Shown piece after piece: positions 56,552 to 64,000 of a stretch of DNA of 64,000 nucleotides; within the stretch, counting starts at the first letter, position 1; the number at the start of each line of letters is the position of its first letter. The DNA is from Leptothrix sp. (in: b-proteobacteria) (GTDB taxonomy: Bacteria; Pseudomonadota; Gammaproteobacteria; Burkholderiales; Burkholderiaceae_C). The DNA lies in assembly GCA_013822685.1 (NCBI GenBank), contig PNKV01000001.1, positions 124,001-188,000 of the forward strand. Reading direction: 5' to 3'. The notes beneath the pieces were generated by a model. It was not told where the DNA came from. It ran no database searches and saw only the letters and a list, made by a program, of their open reading frames with translations. The position numbers were made by a program, and so were the translations under genes.

Positions 56552-58084
56552 TCAGTTTTGCGCCAGACGAAACTGGCTGACCACTTCAGTCAGCGTGTGC
56601 GACTGGGATTTCAGGCTTTCAGCCGCCGCGGCCGATTGCTCGACCAAGGCCGCGTTCTGCTGGGTCATCTGGTCGAGCTGCGTCACGGCGGTGCTGACCT
56701 GCATGATGCCTTGCGACTCTTGCTCGGCCGCCAGCGTGATCTCGCCAATGATTTGCGTGACTCGCTGCACACCTTCCACGATGTCTTGCATGGACTTGCC
56801 GGCTTCGTTCACCAGCCGTGCACCGGTTTCAACACGTTCGGACGAGGCGCCAATCAGTGTCTTGATCTCGCGCGCCGCACCCGCGCTGCGCTGCGCCAAT
56901 GAGCGCACTTCACTGGCCACGACCGCGAAGCCGCGGCCCTGCTCGCCAGCCCGAGCGGCTTCCACCGCAGCGTTCAAGGCCAGGATGTTGGTCTGGAAGG
57001 CAATGCCATCGATCACGCTGATGATCTCGTTGATCTTGCGGGAAGCCGTGTCGATCTCGGCCATGTTGGACACGACCTGCGACATCACCTCACCACCACG
57101 GCGCGCGGAATCTGCCGCCGCGTTGGCCAATGAATCCGCCGACCGGGCTGATTCCGCCGTGTGGCGCACGGTGCCCGTCAGCTGCGCCATGGACGAGGCA
57201 GTCTCCTGCAAACTCGAGGCGGTGTTCTCGGTGCGCTGGCTCAGATCCTGGTTGCCCGCCGCGATTTCGCTGGACGCCGTGCCGATCGAATTGGCGGCCA
57301 GGCGCACGGTGTTGATGGAGCTGGACAGCTGAGTGACCATGCGGCCCAGAGCCTTGAGCAACTGGCCGATCTCGTCGTCGTTGCGGCTTTCCAGCACCAG
57401 ATCGAAGCGCCCTTCGGCCACTTCATCGGCGGCTTTCACGGCCATTTGCAAGTCACGGACCACGCGGCCCTGGCTGGTCCAGGCGACCAGCAAGGAGCAC
57501 AGTCCTGCCAGCCCGGCGATGAGCGCGATGGCGATCTGCGTGGTGCGCGACTTGGCCTCAAGGGCTTCAACCTCACCTTCAGCGTGCTTTTGAACCTGGG
57601 CGACCAGGGCCGACATCTGCTCAGCCGACTTCTTGAAATAGCCATCGGCCGTCTGCAAGGCGGCCACGCCGGTGTTGGGGTCCATAGTGGACAGGTCGAT
57701 GGCGTTGTCCGCGGCCCTGACGTAGTCGTTGAGTGACTGCTCGAACGATTTGGTGGCTTCGGCGCTCAGGTCTCCTGCCTTGAAGCTGGTGGCCACGGCT
57801 TTCTGGATGCCCGCCACCGCCATCGGCAAGGCTTGCCTGCGTTGCTTGACCTCGTCTTCGCTGAGCGAGGCGACCAAGGCAATGGTGCGGTAGAGCGAAA
57901 CGTGGATGTCGGACAGCTTGCCCGCCACCCCCACGATGGCCAATTGCTGCTGAAGGCTGTTGTCGTGGGTGCGCTGGCCAGTTTGGCGGTCGTTGGCCAG
58001 CACCCAGACAAAGCCGAGCAAGGCAAGAAAAAGAACGACGCTCGCCAGGATTGGCGACGCCATGAGTTTGGTACGCAGTTTCAT
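56552..58084 (-). CDS. methyl-accepting chemotaxis protein, Tsr-like
   Basis: A 510-residue transducer. The first membrane segment (ILASVVLFLALLGFVWVLA) is followed by a four-helix-bundle periplasmic domain (about 30-185), a second segment (IAIALIAGLAGLCSLLVAWT), HAMP (about 205-260) and the signalling domain with VIDGIAFQTNILALNAAVEAARAGEQGRGFAVVASEVR. It ends in QFRLAQN, without the NWETF-type pentapeptide that tethers CheR/CheB. It is last in the che operon behind the free Cache protein gene, 45 bases away. Confidence 0.94.
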   Translation of the reverse strand: MKLRTKLMASPILASVVLFLALLGFVWVLANDRQTGQRTHDNSLQQQLAIVGVAGKLSDIHVSLYRTIALVASLSEDEVKQRRQALPMAVAGIQKAVATSFKAGDLSAEATKSFEQSLNDYVRAADNAIDLSTMDPNTGVAALQTADGYFKKSAEQMSALVAQVQKHAEGEVEALEAKSRTTQIAIALIAGLAGLCSLLVAWTSQGRVVRDLQMAVKAADEVAEGRFDLVLESRNDDEIGQLLKALGRMVTQLSSSINTVRLAANSIGTASSEIAAGNQDLSQRTENTASSLQETASSMAQLTGTVRHTAESARSADSLANAAADSARRGGEVMSQVVSNMAEIDTASRKINEIISVIDGIAFQTNILALNAAVEAARAGEQGRGFAVVASEVRSLAQRSAGAAREIKTLIGASSERVETGARLVNEAGKSMQDIVEGVQRVTQIIGEITLAAEQESQGIMQVSTAVTQLDQMTQQNAALVEQSAAAAESLKSQSHTLTEVVSQFRLAQN

Positions 58085-58129
58085 GTGCAGGTTCCTGCGC
58101 CCAACTCAGACGCTGAGGTGAGGAAACGC

Positions 58130-58591
58130 TTATTTATAGATGCCACCGCAAACCACGGTGTCTTCGAGCTTCTCGCAGTACATGCTCTTGGGCTCGATCT
58201 TCTTGGTCTCGGGGTTGGTGAACTTGTAGTCCTGCCAGAAGGTGGCGTTGGTCTTGGCCATGTCCACACGCTCCTTCACGAAGGCCTTGCCGTCGATGTC
58301 TTTCAACTCGATCAGGTTCTTGCCAATCATCTTGGCATTGGCGCCATGCGCCTTCACCGTGCCATCCAGGGCATAGACCGTGAGGTACAGATCCTGGTGG
58401 TGGAAATCGGCGTTGGCCTTGTCGCTGATGTCGGTGTAGGCCTTGTCCTTGCCAGCCGCCTTGACATGGGCCACGCCCTTCTTGACCATGGAGACCGCGT
58501 CATCCTTCGTGGCGCCACCTTCAGCCGCGTGGACGCTGAACGCCCCCGCCGAGAAAGCCAGAGACAACATCACAGCGAGTTTGGTGTTCAT
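58130..58591 (-). CDS. periplasmic single-Cache-domain protein
   Basis: A 153-residue exported protein: a signal peptide (LAVMLSLAFSAGAFSVHAAEG), then a small Cache-type sensor fold with DLYLTVYALDGTVKAHGANAKMIGKNLIELKDIDGKAF-like pattern (about residues 70-107) and a final strand with two Cys (YCEKLEDTVVCGG). Such domains usually form the periplasmic part of receptors; here it is free, between cheW and an MCP gene. It may bind a ligand and present it to the receptor, which is inference. Confidence 0.85.
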   Translation of the reverse strand: MNTKLAVMLSLAFSAGAFSVHAAEGGATKDDAVSMVKKGVAHVKAAGKDKAYTDISDKANADFHHQDLYLTVYALDGTVKAHGANAKMIGKNLIELKDIDGKAFVKERVDMAKTNATFWQDYKFTNPETKKIEPKSMYCEKLEDTVVCGGIYK

Positions 58592-58629
58592 GTCGATTTC
58601 CAATCAGCGTTTGGTTAAAAGAGACGGCC

Positions 58630-59109
58630 TTAGTCGGCCAGGCCCATGTCCGGGCTCATCAACAGGCCTTCGATGTCCAGCAGAATCACCATGCGCTCGC
58701 CCACCTGGGCCAGCCCGCGGATGAAGCCGGCGTCGATAGCCGAATGCATTTCAGGCGCAGGCCGCACGGACTCGGCCGGGATCTCCATCACATCGCTCAC
58801 CGAATCCACCACCGTGCCGATGGTGCGTTGGCCGATGTGCAGGACGATGGACACCGTGAAGGCGTTGTACTCCGCCGAGGCGCAGCCAAAGCGCAAACGC
58901 AGGTCAACGATAGGGACAATCGTGCCGCGCAGATTGACAACGCCCTTGAGGAAGTGCGATGCATTGGCAATGCGGGTCGGGTTCTCGTAGCCGCGGATTT
59001 CCTGCACCTTCAAGATGTCGATGCCGTACTCTTCATCGCCCAGTCGAAAGGTCAGGTACTCGCGTGCCAATGTGTTGGTTTGCAGGTCCAGTTTTTCCAT
59101 CATGCCCAT
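58630..59109 (-). CDS. cheW: chemotaxis coupling protein CheW
   Basis: A 159-residue CheW domain that links receptors to CheA. REYLTFRLGDEEYGIDILKVQEI at the N-terminus, FLKGVVNLRGTIVPIVDLRLRFG in the middle and DSVSDVMEI toward the end are characteristic. GGAG lies 8 bases upstream of the ATG. It follows cheA by 42 bases. Confidence 0.96.
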   Translation of the reverse strand: MGMMEKLDLQTNTLAREYLTFRLGDEEYGIDILKVQEIRGYENPTRIANASHFLKGVVNLRGTIVPIVDLRLRFGCASAEYNAFTVSIVLHIGQRTIGTVVDSVSDVMEIPAESVRPAPEMHSAIDAGFIRGLAQVGERMVILLDIEGLLMSPDMGLAD

Positions 59110-59151
59110 GGCTTGTTCTCCAAGGTGTCTAGTGCTTGCGGGTTGTTCAGG

Positions 59152-61263
59152 TCAATGGCGCGAACGACGCACCAAGCTGCCAACGTCCAGAATCAACGCC
59201 ACGCGGCCATCACCCATGATGGTGGCCCCCGAGACATCATTGACTTTGCGGTAATTGCTTTCCAGGTTCTTGACGACCACCTGCTGTTGGCCCAGCAGTT
59301 CGTCCACCAGCAAAGCCACTCGGCCGCCTTCGGCTTCCACCACCACCATGATCCCGCTGGTGTGTTCCCAATCGAAACGCGGCACGCCGAAGACTTTCTC
59401 CAACTCGATCACCGGCATGTACTCTTCGCGCACTTCCACCACGCGACCCGAGCCACCGATGGTCTTGACCATCTCTTCGTTGACCTGGAAACTTTCCACC
59501 ACCGACGACAACGGCAGGATGTAGACCTCTTCGCCCACGCCCACGCTCATGCCGTCCATGATGGCCAGCGTCAAAGGCAGCCGCACCGAGACGCGCATGC
59601 CGTAACCTTCGGCCGAGTCGATCTCGACCGTGCCACCCAGCGAGGTGATGTTGCGCTTGACCACGTCCATGCCCACGCCTCGGCCCGACACGTCGGTGAC
59701 CTCGTCGGCCGTGGAGAAACCAGGCGCAAAGATGAGGTTCCAGCAGTCGCTGTCAGACATGGTGTCCGGCGCGTCGATGCCTTTCTCGCGTGCCTTGCTG
59801 ATCAATTTTTCACGGTTCAGGCCGCGGCCGTCGTCGCGCACTTCAATGACGATCGAGCCACCTTGGTGCGAGGCCGCCAGCGTGATGGTGCCCACCTCGG
59901 GCTTGCCTTTGGCCAAGCGGTCGGCTGGCATTTCCACACCGTGGTCACACGAGTTGCGCACCAAGTGGGTCAGCGGGTCGGTGATCTTCTCGACCAGGCC
60001 CTTGTCCAGCTCGGTGGATTCACCTTGCATGACCAGCTCGACCTTCTTGCCCAGCTTGTTGGCCAGGTCGCGCAGCATGCGCGGGAAGCGGCTGAACACC
60101 GTCGACATCGGAATCATCCGGATCGACATCACGGCTTCTTGCAGATCGCGGGTGTTGCGGTCCAGGTCGGTCAGGCCACTCATCAGTTGCTGGTACAGCA
60201 CCGGGTCCAGGCCACGGCTGTTTTGTGCCAGCATGGCTTGCGTGATCACCAGTTCGCCCACCAGGTTGATGAGCTGGTCGACCTTCTCGACCGACACGCG
60301 GATGGTGGATGACTCCAGGCCACCGGCGGCAGGCTTGTCGGCCTTGGCGGCGGGCTTGGCCAACGCTGAGGATGCAGGAGCACCTTCTGCAGAGGCCGAA
60401 GAGGCTGCGGCAGATCCGGCGGTGGGTGCGCCAGGGGCGTTGTCAAAAAATCCGTAGCCGGGCTCTTCATGAGCAGCCGAGGCGCCTGCCTCGAACAGGC
60501 CCTTGTCGGGATCGACCTCCACGCCATCTTCGGTCCAGGGCATGAAAACAACTTCTTCACGCGAGACGTGGAAGGTGAACAGGTCCAGCAGGTCGGATTC
60601 GGCCGAGGCCGTTTCCAGCTTGAAGCGGCGGGTGTTGGGCTGCTCAGGGAAGCTGGGCAGATCCTCGATCGTGCCCAGGCCTTCGATTTCCTTGAACAAG
60701 TCGCGCAGTTCATCGGCCTGAGCCAGGTTGCTCAAAGGCCCAACACGCAGTTCGACCAGGCGCTTGCCCTTGGATGGCACGGCCACGGGCGCCGCAGCTT
60801 GCACGACCGGTGCCGCTGGCGCGGAGGCGATCGCCACCGGAGCTTCGCCCGCCACCAGGGCGCGCACATTGAACAGCAACTCGGTGGTGTCGATCGCATC
60901 GCCGCCATTGCCCTGGTGACGCGCCAGCTGTGCCTTGAGCGCATCGCCCGAGGCCAGCAGCACATCGACCATGCTGGCGTTGGGGGCCAGCTCGTGGCGG
61001 CGCAGCTTGTCGAGCAACGTCTCCATCTGGTGGGTTAACTCGGCCACATCGCTGAAGCCAAAGGTGGCTGCGCCGCCCTTGATCGAGTGCGCGCAGCGGA
61101 AGATCGCGTTCAGTTCTTCATCGTCTGCCTGGGTGATGTCCAGGCCGAGCAGGAGCTGCTCCATGTTGTCCAGATTCTCACCGGCTTCTTCAAAGAAGAC
61201 TTGGTAAAACTGGCTAAGGTCAATCCCTGCGGATTGGCTGTTGTCGGTGTTCATCTCTGCCAT
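59152..61263 (-). CDS. cheA: chemotaxis histidine kinase CheA
   Basis: A 703-residue kinase: the Hpt domain with phospho-His in AHSIKGGAATFGF (about residue 59), a P2-like region (about 165-260), an Ala/Pro-rich linker (about 270-315), the dimerisation helix pair, the ATPase domain with HLVRNSCDHGVE and GRGVGMDVVKRN, and a C-terminal CheW-like domain. AGGAGC lies 7 bases before the ATG. Its targets are CheY in the same operon. Confidence 0.97.
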   Translation of the reverse strand: MAEMNTDNSQSAGIDLSQFYQVFFEEAGENLDNMEQLLLGLDITQADDEELNAIFRCAHSIKGGAATFGFSDVAELTHQMETLLDKLRRHELAPNASMVDVLLASGDALKAQLARHQGNGGDAIDTTELLFNVRALVAGEAPVAIASAPAAPVVQAAAPVAVPSKGKRLVELRVGPLSNLAQADELRDLFKEIEGLGTIEDLPSFPEQPNTRRFKLETASAESDLLDLFTFHVSREEVVFMPWTEDGVEVDPDKGLFEAGASAAHEEPGYGFFDNAPGAPTAGSAAASSASAEGAPASSALAKPAAKADKPAAGGLESSTIRVSVEKVDQLINLVGELVITQAMLAQNSRGLDPVLYQQLMSGLTDLDRNTRDLQEAVMSIRMIPMSTVFSRFPRMLRDLANKLGKKVELVMQGESTELDKGLVEKITDPLTHLVRNSCDHGVEMPADRLAKGKPEVGTITLAASHQGGSIVIEVRDDGRGLNREKLISKAREKGIDAPDTMSDSDCWNLIFAPGFSTADEVTDVSGRGVGMDVVKRNITSLGGTVEIDSAEGYGMRVSVRLPLTLAIMDGMSVGVGEEVYILPLSSVVESFQVNEEMVKTIGGSGRVVEVREEYMPVIELEKVFGVPRFDWEHTSGIMVVVEAEGGRVALLVDELLGQQQVVVKNLESNYRKVNDVSGATIMGDGRVALILDVGSLVRRSRH

Positions 61264-61324
61264 GTCCGGCTCCTGAATATCTTGTGCGTGATCACTGCTT
61301 CAATCAATGCTTGGTCGACCCGCT

Positions 61325-61687
61325 TCAGCGAATCACCTTCTTGATGACTTCCAGCAATTTGTTGGGGTCGAAGGGTTTGACCAGCCAGCCGGTGGCCCCC
61401 GCCGTGCGGCCGGCCATCTTCATCTGGTCACTGGACTCGGTCGTCAGGATCAGGATCGGCGTGGCTTTGAACTGTGGGTTCTCGCGCAGCTTCTTGGTCA
61501 GGCTGATGCCGTCCATGCGGGGCATGTTCTGGTCGGTGAGCACGAGGTCAAAACTGCGGCCCCCCGCTTTTTCCCAGGCGTCCTGGCCATCAACGGCTTC
61601 GATGACGTTGTAGCCGGCGCTTTTCAGCGTGAAAGAAACCATCTGCCGCATTGAGGCTGAATCGTCGACGGCAAGGATTGAATGCAT
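61325..61687 (-). CDS. cheY: chemotaxis response regulator CheY
   Basis: A 120-residue receiver: ILAVDDSASMRQMV, phospho-acceptor in LVLTDQNMPRMDG (Asp near 53), ILTTES and LVKPFDPNKL. No output domain. The start at 61687 is used; the frame extending to 61747 covers the leader. A sigma28-type promoter lies 76 bases upstream. It would bind the flagellar motor switch after phosphorylation by CheA. Confidence 0.96.
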   Translation of the reverse strand: MHSILAVDDSASMRQMVSFTLKSAGYNVIEAVDGQDAWEKAGGRSFDLVLTDQNMPRMDGISLTKKLRENPQFKATPILILTTESSDQMKMAGRTAGATGWLVKPFDPNKLLEVIKKVIR

Positions 61688-61762
61688 GTCGCTCTCCGGG
61701 GGGCTTGAATAAAAACAAAACAGGTCAGGGGGCCAAAAAACAGCCAATCAACGACGATCGGT

Positions 61763-61789
61763 ATTTCGGCAGATGAGACAAAATCTTTA
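61763..61789 (-). promoter_or_regulatory. sigma28 (FliA) promoter before cheY
   Basis: On the minus strand TAAAGATT, an 11-base spacer and GCCGAAAT match the flagellar consensus TAAAGTTT-N11-GCCGATAA at 7 of 8 and 6 of 8 positions with exact spacing. The -35 element overlaps the stop codon of the CheZ-like gene. It would place cheY-cheA-cheW-cache-mcp under late flagellar control. Confidence 0.7.
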
Positions 61790-62242
61790 AAACAACTCCA
61801 CAGACCCAGCGTCCATTTCGTCCTGGGTCACGGGATTGGGCTTGAGGGGGCCTTCGTCCACCACCGCCTCGCCATCGGGGTCATCGCCCATGGCATCCCT
61901 GGCAATCTGGTCGGCGCAACTGCGCAGGCGCCGGTTGGTGTGAACGATCAATTGGGTGGCCATGTCCTGGAATTGCAGCGCCGTCACCGTCCGGTACAGC
62001 GTCTGCAAGGTTTCCTGCAGCGCGGGGGGCATTTCCTTGCCGCCCTGGTCGATCACCGCGCCCAACTGGCTGGCCGCGCCGTGAAAACCGTCGATCAGGG
62101 CGCCGCAGGCGTCGTCCAGCAAACGCTGAAGCCGCTCGAGGTCATTGGCCGCCGTCATCAGGTGGTCTTGCAAAGCTGCCGCCGCCAGCAGGGACATTTC
62201 CGCCGGTGGCGCGCTCGCTTCGCTCTCTTCATTGGTCAGCAT
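61787..62242 (-). CDS. CheZ-like protein phosphatase
   Basis: A 151-residue, all-helical protein. The helix TALQFQDMATQLIVHTNRRL holds Asp93 and Gln97 in the D-x-x-x-Q spacing that forms the CheZ catalytic pair in Gammaproteobacteria (FQDLTGQ). It is much shorter than E. coli CheZ (about 214) and ends in a short acidic tail with GSVELF, which could act like the CheZ C-terminal CheY-binding peptide. The start at 62242 has GGAG upstream; a GTG at 62254 is possible. It lies 100 bases upstream of cheY, supporting a role in CheY-P removal. Confidence 0.72.
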   Translation of the reverse strand: MLTNEESEASAPPAEMSLLAAAALQDHLMTAANDLERLQRLLDDACGALIDGFHGAASQLGAVIDQGGKEMPPALQETLQTLYRTVTALQFQDMATQLIVHTNRRLRSCADQIARDAMGDDPDGEAVVDEGPLKPNPVTQDEMDAGSVELF

Positions 62243-62444
62243 CCGTGACTCCACTGAACCTGGTTTCGGGGCCCCAACTGCTGGGCTGTCATATCGGTGC
62301 GCATGTCACACCGAGGTCATTCCCTATATCGGCAGGAAATGCGCGGGACTTGCGCGATTGTTAGAATTTTTCACGCATTCGGCCCCCGAGTAGTCACAAT
62401 GACGCGGGAAAACTTGGCGCAAATCGAAGGATCGAAGGCCACCT

Positions 62445-63671
62445 GTGTCCGACCATTTCACGCCCCCCTCCGTACCGCGGCCGCCCGCGGCACCCGCCCA
62501 CGCGACCAACGACTCGCCCGTTCGCCTCAGGGTGCTCCACCTGGAAGACAGCGAACCCGACCATGACCTGGTGATGATTCACCTGCGCCGCGGCGGCATC
62601 CTTGCCGAGGTTTTGCGCGTCGAGAGCGAGGCCGGCCTGACTGAAGCCTTGGAACAGGAATGGGACTTGATCCTGTCCGACTACAACCTGCCAGGCTACT
62701 CCGGCCTGGCCGCCCTGGACAAGGTGCGTTCGCTGGGCAAGCTGGTGCCCTTCATCCTGGTGTCCGGTGAAATCGGCGAAGACATCGCCGTGCAGGCCAT
62801 GCGCAATGGCGCCAACGATTACCTGCTGAAAAGCAATCTGGCGCGCCTGGCGCCGGCCGCGCTGCTGGCGATTGAGGCCAACCGCACCCGCATTGCCAAG
62901 CAATATGCCGACCTGGCGCTGACCCGTTCGAGGCAACAAATCCGCGAACTCGCCCAGCATTTGCAGACCACGATCGAGCAAGAGCGCGCCGCCATCGCCC
63001 GCGAGATCCACGACGACGTGGGCGGGGCGCTCACCGCCGTCAAGTTCGACCTGGCCTGGATCGCGCGGCACGCCACCACGCCCGACATCGCCGAGCACGC
63101 GCAGCAGGCCATGGAGGCGGTCACCATGGCGCACGAGGCCACGCAGCGCATCATGCACAACCTGCGGCCCGCCATCCTGGAGCAAGGCCTGGTGGCCGCC
63201 CTGCAGTGGATGAGCGACCGCTTTGCCAAACGCACGGGCATCGCCACCGAGTTCCGCACCAGCCACGAGCAGATGGTGCTGTCGGCCGGCGTGCCGCTGG
63301 TGGCCTACCGCTTTGCGCAAGAGTCGCTCACCAATGTGTCCAAGCACGCCCAAGCCACGCGCGTCAGCGTCGATCTGGCGCAGGCCGGCGGCGTGCTGTC
63401 GCTGGAGGTGAGCGACAACGGCCGGGGCCTCAGCCCGGACGACCTCGCCAAAGCCAAGTCCTTCGGCATCCGCGGCCTGCACGAGCGGGCCGAAACCGTG
63501 GGTGGCTGGGTTGACATCAGCAGTGGCGCCAATGGCACAACCTTGATTCTGTCGGTGCCCCTGTCGGGCCCTGAAAACGGTTTCCTGGATGCAATTGCGC
63601 CAGAATTGAGCATCGATACCGTCGGTACCGAAGGCGACCCTGACGACCCCACCGCATGGGGTACCCAATGA
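62445..63671 (+). CDS. soluble sensor kinase with N-terminal receiver domain (NarX/DegS class)
   Basis: A 408-residue cytoplasmic protein without membrane segments. An N-terminal receiver (VLHLEDSEPDHDL; phospho-acceptor in LILSDYNLPGYSG) is followed by a HisKA_3 dimerisation region with the phospho-His in REIHDDVGGALTAVKFDL (about residue 190) and a HATPase with VSDNGRGL and FGIRGLHERAE. Acidic residues dominate the tail. The start is a GTG with GAAGG upstream. Its stop overlaps the response-regulator ATG (ATGA), so the two form a two-component pair; an upstream kinase must feed the receiver. Confidence 0.92.
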   Translation: MSDHFTPPSVPRPPAAPAHATNDSPVRLRVLHLEDSEPDHDLVMIHLRRGGILAEVLRVESEAGLTEALEQEWDLILSDYNLPGYSGLAALDKVRSLGKLVPFILVSGEIGEDIAVQAMRNGANDYLLKSNLARLAPAALLAIEANRTRIAKQYADLALTRSRQQIRELAQHLQTTIEQERAAIAREIHDDVGGALTAVKFDLAWIARHATTPDIAEHAQQAMEAVTMAHEATQRIMHNLRPAILEQGLVAALQWMSDRFAKRTGIATEFRTSHEQMVLSAGVPLVAYRFAQESLTNVSKHAQATRVSVDLAQAGGVLSLEVSDNGRGLSPDDLAKAKSFGIRGLHERAETVGGWVDISSGANGTTLILSVPLSGPENGFLDAIAPELSIDTVGTEGDPDDPTAWGTQ

Positions 63672-64000
63672 TCAAAGTGATTCTGTGTGACGACCACGCC
63701 TTGATCCGTCGCGGCATCCGCGACACGCTGGCCGATGCCGATGACATCGACGTCGTCGGCGAGGCAGGCGACTATGGCGAACTGCGCGAGTTGCTGCGTT
63801 CCAAGTCCTGCGATGTGCTGGTGCTGGACATCAACCTGCCCGGCCGCAGTGGCCTGGACGTGCTGCACGTGCTGAAGGAAGAAGGCACCACCTTGAAGGT
63901 GCTGGTGGTGTCCATGTACCCCGAGGATCAATATGCCATGCGCGCCTTGAAGGCCGGCGCGGCGGGCTACCTCAACAAGGGCAGTGATGCCGCCCAGATC
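63668..64000 (+). CDS. NarL/FixJ-family response regulator, 3' end cut by window edge
   Basis: The first 111 codons of a receiver protein: VILCDDHALIRRGI at the N-terminus, phospho-acceptor in VLVLDINLPGRSGLD, VVSMYPEDQYA and AGAAGYLNKGSD, the pattern of NarL-type regulators whose C-terminal DNA-binding LuxR helix-turn-helix would lie beyond position 64000. The ATG overlaps the stop of the kinase gene that should phosphorylate it. Confidence 0.93.
   Translation, partial: MIKVILCDDHALIRRGIRDTLADADDIDVVGEAGDYGELRELLRSKSCDVLVLDINLPGRSGLDVLHVLKEEGTTLKVLVVSMYPEDQYAMRALKAGAAGYLNKGSDAAQI

Overview
The window is about 64 kb of GC-rich DNA from a betaproteobacterium of the order Burkholderiales, probably close to Comamonadaceae/Aquabacterium-type bacteria. 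This rests on gene order (crp-like/ftsK/trxB; yqgE-ruvX-pyrR-pyrB-pyrC'-plsC; rubredoxin-pilGHIJ-chpA; thiD-hemL), on coding style and on the chemotaxis layout; I could not search databases. It is a dense chromosomal region with genes on both strands, mostly in operons whose start and stop codons overlap. I saw no insertion sequence, prophage, CRISPR array, rRNA or tRNA gene. No stretch over 300 bases lacks a gene; the largest gaps are 3933-4167 (rpmB promoter and leader), 5968-6176, 62243-62444 and 2788-2975.

Layout. (1) 1-10784: cell division and housekeeping. ftsK (cut by the left edge), a Crp/Fnr regulator and divergent trxB, rpmB-rpmG with a clear sigma70 promoter and terminator, a fatty-acid desaturase, and an operon yqgE-ruvX-pyrR-pyrB-pyrC'-plsC in which the dihydroorotase homologue has lost its metal ligands. 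(2) 10805-23694: a photolyase, then (minus strand) rubredoxin, pilG, pilH, pilI, pilJ, a 2105-residue ChpA/PilL kinase and a diguanylate cyclase. This is the twitching-motility chemosensory system, apparently coupled to c-di-GMP. (3) 23862-27482: thiD-hemL-mpl.

(4) 27479-50400: the most notable region, a two-armed gene cluster of xanthomonadin/aryl-polyene type. The plus arm follows mpl with an overlapping start codon. It encodes a halogenase-like flavoprotein, a chorismatase (3-/4-hydroxybenzoate supply), a MipA/OmpV outer-membrane protein, an acyltransferase and a glycosyltransferase. The minus arm runs from an acyl carrier protein through a membrane protein, an aryl/acyl AMP-ligase, a dehydratase, an LpxL-like acyltransferase, a LolA-like carrier, an MMPL exporter, an alpha/beta hydrolase, two ketosynthase/chain-length-factor pairs, a second halogenase-like flavoprotein, a polysaccharide deacetylase, a methyltransferase, a second dehydratase, a ketoreductase, a CPA2 antiporter and a BamE-like protein. 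The arms converge 13 bases apart. The inferred path is chorismate to hydroxybenzoate, activation onto ACP, iterative KS/KR/DH extension to a polyene, tailoring, attachment to a lipid or sugar carrier, and export to the outer membrane.

(5) 50482-56440: a glycerophosphodiester phosphodiesterase, a 1329-residue fused FAD/Fe-S oxidoreductase, a HIT protein and a Sel1-like periplasmic protein. (6) 56552-62242: a flagellar-type chemotaxis operon (CheZ-like phosphatase, cheY, cheA, cheW, a free periplasmic Cache protein, an MCP) with a good sigma28 (FliA) promoter match before cheY. (7) 62445-64000: a soluble REC-histidine kinase and its NarL-type response regulator, the latter cut by the right edge.
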